From Streptomyces xiaopingdaonensis (GTDB lineage Bacteria; Actinomycetota; Actinomycetes; Streptomycetales; Streptomycetaceae): DNA of 45,228 nt. The position numbers and the translations under genes were made by a program. Below are positions 24,917 to 32,065 of this stretch, one piece after another. Under the pieces are notes generated by a model that searched no databases, was not told the origin of the DNA, and saw nothing but the letters and a program-made list of their open reading frames with translations. Location: positions 1-45,228 of the forward strand of contig NZ_AJTQ01000121.1 of assembly GCF_000262345.1 (NCBI RefSeq), written 5' to 3'. Positions within the stretch are counted from its first letter, which is position 1. Each line of letters starts with the position of its first letter.

Positions 24917-26182
24917 GTGGCGCGGGTGAGCGAGAGTCAGAAGCGGCAGCGTGTGGTCGTCGCCGGTGCGGGGATGGCCGGGGTGCAGACGGCGGTGCAA
25001 CTGCGGGAGCAGGGCTGGCAGGGCGGGATCCGACTGCTCGGAGCGGAACCGCACCACCCCTACGACAGGCCGCCGCTCTCCAAGGCGGTGCTCCTCGACC
25101 GCGCGGCCGAGGAGCCCCCGTCCGGCCCGACCGCTTTCGACATCGACTTCACCGCGCTCGACATCGACCTGGAGCTGGGTCGCACGGTCACCGCGCTCCG
25201 CCCCGGCGAGAGCGCCGTCGAGACCGACGCCGGCTCCGTCCACTACGACAGGCTCGTCCTCGCGACCGGCGCCGAACCGCTCCAACTACCCGGCGCGGCA
25301 GGCGTACCCGGCGTCCACCAGCTCCGCACGCTCGACGACGCGGCGGCGCTGCGCCCCGTCCTCGCCGCGCGGGGACGGATCGTCGTCGTCGGCGCCGGCT
25401 GGATCGGCGCCGAGTTCGCGACGGCCGCGCGCGAACGCGGCTGCACCGTCACGGTCGTCGAGGCGGCGGACGAGCCGCTGCCGGGCGCGCTCCCGGCCGA
25501 GGTCGCGGCGCCGATGCGGGCCTGGTACGAGGAGAGCGGCGCCGAACTCCGCACGGGTGTACGGGTGGTGGGTGTCGAGCCGGGCCGTGTCCTGCTCGAC
25601 GGAGGCGCCGAGCTGCCGGCCGACGCCGTCCTCGTCGGCATCGGTGCCCGCCCGGCGACGGACTGGCTCGCCGGCTCGGGCGTCGCGCTCGGCAGCGACG
25701 GCTCCGTCCTCGTCGACGACCGGCTGCGCACCGACGTCCCCGGCGTCTACGCCGTCGGGGACTGCGCGTCCTTCCCCTCCCGCAGGTACGGCGAGCGGCT
25801 CCTCGTCCACCACTGGGACAACGCGCTGCGCGCCCCGCAGATCGTCGCCGCCAACCTGATCGCGGAGGGGCACCCGGACGGCGCTGCCGAGGACCTCGTC
25901 CACGACCCGGTGCCGTACTTCTGGTCGGAGCAGTTCGGCAGGTTCGTGCAGTACGCGGGGCACCACGCCCCCGGCGACGACCTGGTGTGGCGGGGCGACG
26001 GGGAGGATGCCGCCTGGTCGGTGTGCTGGCTGCGGGAGGGCGTACTCGTCGCGCTGCTCGCCGTGGGCAGGCCACGGGACCTCGCCCAGGGGCGCAAGCT
26101 GGTGCAGCGGGGAGCCCGGGTGGACCGCGCGCTGCTCGCGGACGCCGGACTCCCGCTGAAGCGTGCCGCCTTGGAGGGGTGA
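24917..26182 (+). CDS. FAD-dependent NAD(P)H oxidoreductase, ferredoxin-reductase type
   Basis: A 421-residue pyridine nucleotide-disulfide-family flavoprotein. It has an N-terminal FAD fold VVVAGAGMAGVQTAVQLREQ, YDRPPLSK typical of rhodocoxin/putidaredoxin-type reductases, LVLATGAEP, the NAD(P) fold IVVVGAGWIGAEFATAARERG, and VYAVGDCASFP near the C-terminus. The reductase domain ends with FWSEQFGRFVQYAG, as in ferredoxin reductases feeding P450s or dioxygenases. The redox partner is not evident here; a soluble ferredoxin elsewhere in the genome is likely. The GTG at 24917 follows AAGGAGG at 24902-24908. The 127 bp between this gene and the TPP riboswitch should hold both divergent promoters. 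Confidence 0.88.
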   Translation: MARVSESQKRQRVVVAGAGMAGVQTAVQLREQGWQGGIRLLGAEPHHPYDRPPLSKAVLLDRAAEEPPSGPTAFDIDFTALDIDLELGRTVTALRPGESAVETDAGSVHYDRLVLATGAEPLQLPGAAGVPGVHQLRTLDDAAALRPVLAARGRIVVVGAGWIGAEFATAARERGCTVTVVEAADEPLPGALPAEVAAPMRAWYEESGAELRTGVRVVGVEPGRVLLDGGAELPADAVLVGIGARPATDWLAGSGVALGSDGSVLVDDRLRTDVPGVYAVGDCASFPSRRYGERLLVHHWDNALRAPQIVAANLIAEGHPDGAAEDLVHDPVPYFWSEQFGRFVQYAGHHAPGDDLVWRGDGEDAAWSVCWLREGVLVALLAVGRPRDLAQGRKLVQRGARVDRALLADAGLPLKRAALEG

Positions 26183-26264
26183 CCCCGGCGTCCAGGGGTG
26201 CGCGGTGGGCCGGCTGCGCCGGCCCGTCTAGTGGCTGTCGGTGGCAGGTGGCACTCTGGGAGGC

Positions 26265-26630
26265 GTGACCGAGATTGACGCGAAGACCGATGCTCTCGTC
26301 CCCGCCTGGATCACCCTTCCCGACGCCGCCGAAGAGCTCGGCGTCGAGGTGACCCGAGTCCGCCAGTTGGTCAAGGAGGGCCAGCTGATCGCGGTACGGC
26401 GCGGAGAGGAGCGTGTGCTGCAGATCCCCGCCGCTTTCCTCGGCGAGGGCAGGATCGTCAAGGGCCTCGCCGGAACCATCACCCTGCTCAAGGACGACGG
26501 CTTCACCGACGAGGAGATGCTGGAGTGGCTCTTCACCGAGGATGAGAGCCTCCCGGGAAGCCCTGTCACCGCACTGCGGGAGAACCGCGGGACGGAGGTG
26601 AAGCGCCGGGCCCAGGCGCTCGCCGTCTGA
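26265..26630 (+). CDS. Rv2175c-type winged-helix DNA-binding protein
   Basis: A 121-residue protein with an N-terminal helix-turn-helix (WITLPDAAEELGVEVTRVRQL, then VKEGQLIAVRRGEE) and the conserved C-terminal part ending ENRGTEVKRRAQALAV. M. tuberculosis Rv2175c is a DNA-binding protein phosphorylated by PknL, whose gene is next to it. Here the Ser/Thr kinase gene lies 3.9 kb away, separated by the thi operon. Whether the kinase acts on this protein is an inference. The GTG at 26265 is fixed by homology. GGGAGG sits only 1 nt before it, while a CACTCT box 7 nt upstream would suit a leaderless start. Target genes are unknown. Confidence 0.88.
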   Translation: MTEIDAKTDALVPAWITLPDAAEELGVEVTRVRQLVKEGQLIAVRRGEERVLQIPAAFLGEGRIVKGLAGTITLLKDDGFTDEEMLEWLFTEDESLPGSPVTALRENRGTEVKRRAQALAV

Positions 26631-26635
26631 GTGCG

Positions 26636-26731
26636 CCGGCGCGCTCCGCGCCGGAACCTTGAGAGAGAGTCCCGCGGCCGCCGGCCGCGGAGGAGACCGA
26701 TGCTGTGCGGGCCGCGTGCGCGGCCCGCACA
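26636..26731 (+). terminator. Three consecutive hairpins between the Rv2175c-type gene and thiE
   Basis: Three separate perfect inverted repeats follow the stop at 26630: CCGGCGCG-CTC-CGCGCCGG (26636-26654), CCGCGGCC-GCC-GGCCGCGG (26672-26690) and TGTGCGGGCCGCG-TG with its complement (26704-26731). The first is well placed as a terminator. The third lies 25 bp before the chosen thiE start and could influence thiE translation. An in-frame ATG at 26700 with GGAGGAG upstream overlaps the third hairpin. Confidence 0.65.
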
Positions 26732-26756
26732 GCGCTGCGCAGGGGGAGAGGGACCC

Positions 26757-27434
26757 ATGCCCGCCAAGTCGACGGAGCCCGCGCCCGAGGGCGCCCGGCT
26801 CCGCCAACGCCTAGCCGACGCCCGGCTGTACCTCTGCACCGACGCGCGCCGCCGCCAGGGGGACCTGCCCGCGTTCCTCGACGCCGTCCTCGCGGCCGGC
26901 GTCGACATCGTCCAGCTCAGGGAGAAGGGGCTGGAGGCGGGCGAGGAGCTGGAGTACCTGGAGGTCTTCCGCGACGCCTGCCGCCAGCACGGCGCCCTGC
27001 TCGCCGTCAACGACCGCGCCGACGTCGCCTTCGCCGCCGGCTCGGACGTCCTCCACCTCGGCCAGGGCGACCTCCCCCTCGGCGCGGCCCGCAGCCTCCT
27101 CGGCCCCTCGCCCCTGCTCGGCCGCTCCACGCACGCCGAGAGCGAGGCAGCGGCGGCCGCCGCGGACCGGGAGGTCGACTACTTCTGCACGGGCCCCTGC
27201 TGGCCCACCCCCACCAAGCCCGGCCGCCGCGCCCCCGGCCTCGCGCTGGTGCGGTACGCGGCCTCGCTGGGGACGGCGAAGCCGTGGTTCGCGATTGGCG
27301 GGATCGACGAGGGGAACCTGGACGAGGTGATGGAGGCCGGAGCTTCGCGGGTGGTTGTGGTACGCGCAGTGACCGATGCGGCGGACCCGGGTGCGGCTGC
27401 CGCGGAGCTCGCAGGGCGCCTCCGTCGCCGTTGA
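26757..27434 (+). CDS. thiE: Thiamine-phosphate synthase ThiE
   Basis: Couples the pyrimidine pyrophosphate and thiazole phosphate halves into thiamine phosphate. The 225-residue TIM-barrel protein has [26 protein letters not shown] (pyrophosphate/Mg site), [23 protein letters not shown] split across the core, [26 protein letters not shown] and WFAIGGID. The ATG at 26757 follows AGGGGGAGAGGGA and matches homologue length. An in-frame ATG at 26700 with GGAGGAG upstream would add 19 residues. thiE is not preceded by its own TPP riboswitch; the only one visible controls the divergent thiOSG operon 2 kb upstream. Confidence 0.93.
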   Translation: MPAKSTEPAPEGARLRQRLADARLYLCTDARRRQGDLPAFLDAVLAAGVDIVQLREKGLEAGEELEYLEVFRDACRQHGALLAVNDRADVAFAAGSDVLHLGQGDLPLGAARSLLGPSPLLGRSTHAESEAAAAAADREVDYFCTGPCWPTPTKPGRRAPGLALVRYAASLGTAKPWFAIGGIDEGNLDEVMEAGASRVVVVRAVTDAADPGAAAAELAGRLRRR

Positions 27435-27489
27435 CCGGCGGCGACGTCGATGCCAGTCGGCGTCGCCGCTCGTCAAGAGGCCAATGTCC

Positions 27490-27595
27490 GTCCAGTTACT
27501 GGACACTTTCCGTCAGAGATAAGGGGAACAATCTGTACAAGGGGGAGCATTCTGAAAAACTTTTTCGTCCGCTCGCAGGAAGGTGGCACTAGCCT
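27490..27595 (+). promoter_or_regulatory. metF control region: inverted repeats and -10 box
   Basis: This stretch is distinctly AT-richer than its surroundings. It contains the inverted repeats GTCCAG-TTA-CTGGAC (27490-27504) and GAAAAA-C-TTTTTC (27554-27566). A TAGCCT -10 box (27590-27595) sits 6 nt before the metF ATG, consistent with a leaderless mRNA. The first repeat is a plausible operator; no known binding protein is assigned. No SAH, SAM or cobalamin riboswitch was recognised. Confidence 0.45.
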
Positions 27596-27601
27596 TCAGC
27601 C

Positions 27602-28519
27602 ATGGCCATCGGTATCTCACCCCCAAGGACCGAACGTTCCCTGACCGTCCGTGACCTGCTCGCCTCCGGCGAACAGTCCTTCTCCTTCGAGTTCTTCGCA
27701 CCGAAGACGGAGAAGGGCGAGCGGACCCTCTGGGACGCCCTGCGCCGTGTCGAGGCCGTCTCGCCGACCTTCGTCTCCGTGACCTACGGAGCCGGCGGCT
27801 CGTCCCGCGACGGAACCGTGCGGCAGACCGAGCGGATCGCGACCGAGACCACACTCACCGCGGTAGCCCACCTCACGGCCGTCAGCCACTCCCGAGCGGA
27901 GCTGCGCAACGTCATCGGCCAGTTCGCCGACGTGGGGATCACGAACGTCCTCGCCCTCCGCGGCGACCCGCCCGGCGACCCCATGGGCGAGTGGGTCAAG
28001 CACCCCGAAGGACTGGAGTACGCCTCCGAACTCGTCGAACTTCTCAAGGAGTCGGGCGACTTCTGCGTCGGCGTCGCCGCCTTCCCCGAGATGCACCCGC
28101 GCTCCACCGACTGGGAGACGGACATCAAGCACTTCGTCGACAAGTGCCGGGCCGGCGCCGACTACGCCATCACGCAGATGTTCTTCGAGCCGGAGGACTA
28201 CCTCAGGCTCCGGGACAGGGTCGCAGCCGCCGGTTGCCAAACCCCGATCATCCCGGAGATCATGCCCCTCACCAACATCGGCCAGCTGGAGAAGTTTTCG
28301 CAGCTCTCGGGGACGACGTTCCCCAAGGCGCTGACGGATCGGCTGCAGGCCGTCGCGGACGATCCGGCGGCGGTACGCTCTGTTGGCATCGAGTACGCCA
28401 CTGAGATGTGCGAGCGGCTGCTGTCCGAGGGCGTCCCCGGGCTGCACTTCATCACGCTCAACCACTCAACGGCGACACTGGAGATCCACCAGAATCTGGG
28501 CCTGACCAACAAATCCTGA
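27602..28519 (+). CDS. metF: 5,10-methylenetetrahydrofolate reductase
   Basis: FAD enzyme that reduces methylene-THF to methyl-THF for methionine synthesis. The 305-residue protein has the MetF blocks [13 protein letters not shown] (catalytic Glu near residue 30), [22 protein letters not shown] for FAD binding, [25 protein letters not shown] and [13 protein letters not shown]. Length fits the bacterial type without a regulatory domain. The ATG at 27602 has no Shine-Dalgarno sequence but a TAGCCT box 6 nt before it. The next gene starts 38 bp after the stop and may be co-transcribed, though it has no evident link to folate metabolism. Confidence 0.94.
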   Translation: MAIGISPPRTERSLTVRDLLASGEQSFSFEFFAPKTEKGERTLWDALRRVEAVSPTFVSVTYGAGGSSRDGTVRQTERIATETTLTAVAHLTAVSHSRAELRNVIGQFADVGITNVLALRGDPPGDPMGEWVKHPEGLEYASELVELLKESGDFCVGVAAFPEMHPRSTDWETDIKHFVDKCRAGADYAITQMFFEPEDYLRLRDRVAAAGCQTPIIPEIMPLTNIGQLEKFSQLSGTTFPKALTDRLQAVADDPAAVRSVGIEYATEMCERLLSEGVPGLHFITLNHSTATLEIHQNLGLTNKS

Positions 28520-28557
28520 GCCCTCGGCGCCGGCTCGGGAGCGGGAGAGGGGCGTAC

Positions 28558-29610
28558 ATGGGCTGGACGGTCCTCTACATCGCATTCGGCGGCGTCGCGC
28601 TCTGGCTGCTCGCTGAAGTGCTGCTGCAGCACAAGGCACGGCTCCGCTGGAGGGTGCTGGCCTTCCTCGGGTTCATGGGTGTCGTCGTCGGCACCCTGAT
28701 GCCCTCGATGCTGGTGATCGCGGTGGGCGTCGCCGCGTTCGCCGTCGGCCAGACCTTCGTGACGCTCTCCTACCGGCGCGGATTCGCCACCGGCTGGGCC
28801 CTCGGCGGTATGCCGGGGTCCAGCCGGCGTCGTCGTGACGACGCCGCGGACTCCGAGCCCTCGCTCGAAGTGAGCGACCTGGAGGCCGGCCCCGTGCCTC
28901 CGCAGACGCACGACGCCCCGTACGCCGAGGCGCAGGAGGGCGCCCCTGCCGCGTACGCCGCTGCCGACCCGGGCCAGGAGACCTTCTACGACCCGTACGG
29001 CACCTTCCAGGACGGTTACGCACAGCAGCCGTTCTACGGCGAACAGCCGTCCCACGCCTACGCGTTCGCCGACCAGCAGTACGGCCGGCCTCCCCAGCCC
29101 GACCCGTACGAGTACGCCGGCTACCAGGGCTACGACGGCTACGCGCCCGCCTACCAGCCGTGGACCGACGGCTACGGCCAGCCCGCCTACCAGGATCCCG
29201 CCTACGGCACGGCCGCGGCCTTCGACGAGGGCCCCAACGTCTTCGGCGGCACCGGTTACGCCCCGGAACAGCCCTACGCTCCGCAGCCGGACCACTCCGC
29301 GGCCCACCCGGACCAGGTGCCCGACCCGGCCTATCCCGCGGCCACTTACGGCTGGGACCAGGGCTACCAGCCGGCGCCCTCCTACCAGCAGCCCGGCGAC
29401 ACCCCGCCCGGCGGCGTCTGGGTCCCGCAGCAGCGGGCGCCCGAGGCCCAGCAGGAGCAGCAGTACCAGTCCTGGCAGCAGGGGTACGGAAGCGACGGCC
29501 AAGGCTTCCCGTACGCGCGGCCGGAGTACGGGTACGAGCAGTACGGCGAGTACCAGCAGCCGCAGCAGAACGAGCAGCAGAACGGCTACTACGGGGACTG
29601 GCGGTACTGA
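28558..29610 (+). CDS. Membrane protein with long Tyr/Gln/Pro-rich tail
   Basis: A 350-residue protein of two parts. The first 80 residues contain two to three membrane helices (WTVLYIAFGGVALWLLAEVLL, in two pieces, and VLAFLGFMGVVVGTLMPSMLVIAVG). The remaining 260 residues are low-complexity, with repeated DPYG, YQGYDGY, QPAYQDP and YGYEQYGEYQQPQQ elements; Tyr, Gln, Pro, Gly and Asp dominate. The tail is almost certainly disordered and probably cytoplasmic. The equivalent gene follows metF in S. coelicolor. No function is known. The ATG at 28558 follows GGGAGAGGGG. It converges on the CrtI-like gene, with 24 bp between the stops. Confidence 0.78.
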   Translation: MGWTVLYIAFGGVALWLLAEVLLQHKARLRWRVLAFLGFMGVVVGTLMPSMLVIAVGVAAFAVGQTFVTLSYRRGFATGWALGGMPGSSRRRRDDAADSEPSLEVSDLEAGPVPPQTHDAPYAEAQEGAPAAYAAADPGQETFYDPYGTFQDGYAQQPFYGEQPSHAYAFADQQYGRPPQPDPYEYAGYQGYDGYAPAYQPWTDGYGQPAYQDPAYGTAAAFDEGPNVFGGTGYAPEQPYAPQPDHSAAHPDQVPDPAYPAATYGWDQGYQPAPSYQQPGDTPPGGVWVPQQRAPEAQQEQQYQSWQQGYGSDGQGFPYARPEYGYEQYGEYQQPQQNEQQNGYYGDWRY

Positions 29611-29634
29611 CCGACCCGCCGGCGGGCGCCCGGC

Positions 29635-31020
29635 TCAGTACGACCCCTGCCAGCCGTCTCCCTCCACGATCAACCCCGCGACGAGCGCCCCAGACATCCC
29701 CGCGTGCGCCAGTCCGCCGCCCGGATGCGCCCAGCCGCCTGCGCGGTAGAGCCCGGGCAGCTCCGCCGTGTTCGTCCGGGCGTCGGGCTGCCCGGAGAGC
29801 GCGGGTCCCGGGACCGCACCACCGGGTGCGCCGGTCTGCGCTGCGACGTCGTCGGCCGTGCGCACCTCCCGCCACAGCACCCGAGGACCGAGGCCCAGCC
29901 CCGCGGCGTCCGCGGCGGCGAGGAGCGCGTCGGGGTCGGGGGCGCGGCCGGCCGGGACGTGGGCGGTGAGGACGGCGGCCTCGTGGTCGTCGTCGGGGCG
30001 CAGGGCCGGGTCGTCGGGGCGCAGGACGGTGACGGGGTCGGGGGAGTCGGCGCGGTGGACGACCGTCCGGTGCGGTGTGCCCGCGGGCCGGCCGCCGCGG
30101 AGCGCGAGCAGGAGCGTGCAGCGTGCGGGCGCGGTGGGTGCGTCGGCCGGGTGTCCGGGGCCGGGTGCGGCGGCGATCACCAGGTCGCTCGACTCGGTGC
30201 TGCCGTCGGCGAGTTCGACGCCTGCCGCGCGGCCGGCCGCCTCGTGGACGGTGCGTACCTCAGCGTCGAAGCGGAACTCGACGCCCCGCTCCCGGCACCG
30301 TTCGTGGAGCGCCTCGGCGAGCGCCCGCAGGCCGCCGCCGACGTACCAGGTGCCGAAGGTGTGCTCCAGGTACGGCAGCACGACGGCGCCCGCGGGCGCG
30401 CTCGCCGGGTCCACGCCGAACCCCGCGACCTGCGCCGAGAGCAGCGCAGCGGCCCGCCTGTCCCCCAGCTCGCGCAGGACCGTGCGCGCGAACGAGGGCG
30501 CACGCCGGCGGAGCAACCCGCGCCGCGGCGCGGGGTACGGGTCACGGAGTGCGACCTCCGGCCCGGGTGCGCCGGCGCGGAGCGGTTCCTCCAGGAGCGG
30601 GCGCCGGGTGGCGTCCCAGACGTCGCGCGCCTTCCCCATCAAGGCGGCCCACCGCTCGCCGACGCCCGGACCGAGACCGCCGTCGAGCGCCTCGATCGCC
30701 TTCCCTCGCGACGAGTTGGGGAAGTCGACGCGGACACCGCCCGGGAAGAGATGCCGCGCTGCCGGCTCGACCTGCCGCATTTGGACGGCGTCCTCGAGCG
30801 GCCGTCGGCCGGTCTTGACGAAGAGGTCGCGGTAGACGGCGGGGAGGTGGAGCAGCCCGGGACCGGTGTCGAAGGCGAACCCGTCGCGCGCGAAGCGCCC
30901 GACGGAACCGCCGTACGTCCCCGTGCGCTCGTAGACCTCGACCCGGTGGCCCGCGGTGGCCAACCGCGCCGCCGCCGCCATCGCGCCCATCCCCGCGCCG
31001 ATCACCGCGATTCGTGCCAT
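29635..31020 (-). CDS. FAD-dependent amine-oxidase/phytoene-desaturase-like oxidoreductase
   Basis: A 461-residue flavoprotein. The N-terminal VIAVIGAGMG-type FAD fold (MARIAVIGAGMGAMAAAARL), YERTGTYGGSVGRF and FDTGPGLLHLP are typical of CrtI-like desaturases and isomerases. The C-terminal LYRAGGWAHPGGGLAHAGMSGALVA matches the family's end motif. It is shorter than phytoene desaturase, and no other carotenoid gene is nearby, so a carotenoid substrate is not assured. The ATG at 31020 lacks a Shine-Dalgarno sequence; a TAGAGT box lies 8 nt upstream. An exact MacR recognition sequence lies 82-97 bp upstream, so it may belong to the MacRS regulon. Confidence 0.84.
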   Translation of the reverse strand: MARIAVIGAGMGAMAAAARLATAGHRVEVYERTGTYGGSVGRFARDGFAFDTGPGLLHLPAVYRDLFVKTGRRPLEDAVQMRQVEPAARHLFPGGVRVDFPNSSRGKAIEALDGGLGPGVGERWAALMGKARDVWDATRRPLLEEPLRAGAPGPEVALRDPYPAPRRGLLRRRAPSFARTVLRELGDRRAAALLSAQVAGFGVDPASAPAGAVVLPYLEHTFGTWYVGGGLRALAEALHERCRERGVEFRFDAEVRTVHEAAGRAAGVELADGSTESSDLVIAAAPGPGHPADAPTAPARCTLLLALRGGRPAGTPHRTVVHRADSPDPVTVLRPDDPALRPDDDHEAAVLTAHVPAGRAPDPDALLAAADAAGLGLGPRVLWREVRTADDVAAQTGAPGGAVPGPALSGQPDARTNTAELPGLYRAGGWAHPGGGLAHAGMSGALVAGLIVEGDGWQGSY

Positions 31021-31100
31021 GGCCCGTGACTCTAGCCGCGCGTCCGGCGTGACCCGCATCCGGCCTGTCCGCCGGGGTGCTCAGCGTGGGCCGTGCGGCG

Positions 31101-31118
31101 GTGAGTACAGGTACTCAC
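31101..31118. promoter_or_regulatory. Exact MacR box
   Basis: GTGAGTAC-AG-GTACTCAC is a perfect inverted repeat containing TGAGTAC-N2-GTACTCA at 31102-31117, the recognition sequence reported for S. coelicolor MacR. A further half-site, TGAGTAC, lies at 31138-31144. The box is centred about 75 bp upstream of the TAGAGT -10 element of the CrtI-like gene, an activator-type position. The macSR genes are in the same window, 24 kb away. Confidence 0.75.
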
Positions 31119-31247
31119 GGTGACTCAGCGCGCTGGTTGAGTACCCACGCGGATGGGACGGAAGCGGCAGGAACGGCAGAGTGATGCGCAGCCGGGACGC
31201 ACCCGGGACCGCCGGCACGGGGCGGCGGTTCGGGAGCGTCCCGCGCG

Positions 31248-31327
31248 GTACGGGGGATACGGGGGAACGGGCACCGGGAATCGGGGGATACCGGTGCACG
31301 GGGGAACGGGGGAACGGGGGATGCGCC
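31248..31327 (+). repeat. G-rich tandem repeat, possible G-quadruplex
   Basis: The plus strand carries at least seven runs of three to five G separated by 3-8 nt, built from repeats of ACGGGGGA. It also contains an inverted repeat, GCACCGG (31271-31277) with CCGGTGC (31291-31297). The stretch lies between the MacR box and the tetR terminator, in a 332-bp gene-free interval (31021-31352). Its role is unknown; it could form a quadruplex or mark slippage-prone DNA. Confidence 0.6.
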
Positions 31328-31369
31328 GTGCGCGTCTCCGGTGGCCGAACGGCTACCGGAGACGCGCAC
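31328..31369 (-). terminator. Terminator at the end of the tetR operon
   Basis: GTGCGCGTCTCCGGT (31328-31342) and ACCGGAGACGCGCAC (31355-31369) form a perfect 15-bp stem whose loop can pair further. It overlaps the tetR stop codon at 31353-31355, so the last codons of tetR form one arm. It would end the ABC-YhgE-TetR transcript. Confidence 0.82.
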
Positions 31370-32048
31370 CGCCGCCCACCCGCCCCTGGAGCAGCAGCGA
31401 GAGCGCGGCGTGCACGTCCTCGAGGGACCGCTCCGGTTGGAACGCCTTCCAGTCGAGCGCCGCCACCAGCACCATCCCGACGAGCGCGGCCGCGGTGAGC
31501 GGGACGTCGATCTCCTCGCTCAACTCGCCCTCGCGCACGCCGTCCTGGAGCACCTCCTCCACGATCGCGACGGCCTGCTTCCGCACGACGAGCAGGGTGT
31601 CGTTCCACGCCCTGTTGGTCCGCCACAGCTCCGCCACGTAGAGCTGGGTGAAGGCGGGGTACCTGTCGATGAAGACCAGGCCGGCCCGGATCATGCGGTC
31701 GAGCGCGTCGACGCGGGTGCCTCCGGCCGCGACCGTCTCCGTCGCCGCTTGCTGGAGATCCGCTGCGAGCAGCCCGACGCCGTGCCGCAGCAACTCCTCG
31801 AAGAGCTCCGTCTTGCTGCTGAAGTTGTAGTAGACGGTGCCTTTGGCGACTCCCGCGCGCTCGGCGATCTCCTCCACCGTCGTGGAGGAGAAGCCCTGTT
31901 CGGCGATGAGGGTCACCGCAGCGTGGAAGAGCTTCTGCCGGGTGGAAATCCGACTGCGCCTGCCCTTCGGGCCGGACTCGTCCTCGGGCGCGCCGCCCGC
32001 CGCGGGCTGCGTGCCGCCCGTCCCGTTCGCTGTGGTCCTCCTCGACAT
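31353..32048 (-). CDS. TetR/AcrR family repressor
   Basis: A 231-residue regulator. After a basic, Gly-rich N-terminus, the TetR helix-turn-helix is clear at about residues 38-85 (TRQKLFHAAVTLIAEQGF, TVEEIAERAGVAKGTVYYNF). The C-terminal ligand domain is variable. The ATG at 32048 follows GGAGGGAG. It is the last gene of an operon with the ABC ATPase and YhgE/Pip genes, 17 bp after yhgE. The TetR-like palindrome at 35054-35075, in front of the first gene, is its probable operator, giving an autoregulated loop. The inducer could be a compound handled by the transporter. Confidence 0.88.
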   Translation of the reverse strand: MSRRTTANGTGGTQPAAGGAPEDESGPKGRRSRISTRQKLFHAAVTLIAEQGFSSTTVEEIAERAGVAKGTVYYNFSSKTELFEELLRHGVGLLAADLQQAATETVAAGGTRVDALDRMIRAGLVFIDRYPAFTQLYVAELWRTNRAWNDTLLVVRKQAVAIVEEVLQDGVREGELSEEIDVPLTAAALVGMVLVAALDWKAFQPERSLEDVHAALSLLLQGRVGGGARLR

Positions 32049-32065
32049 GCGTCGATTCTCCCTCC

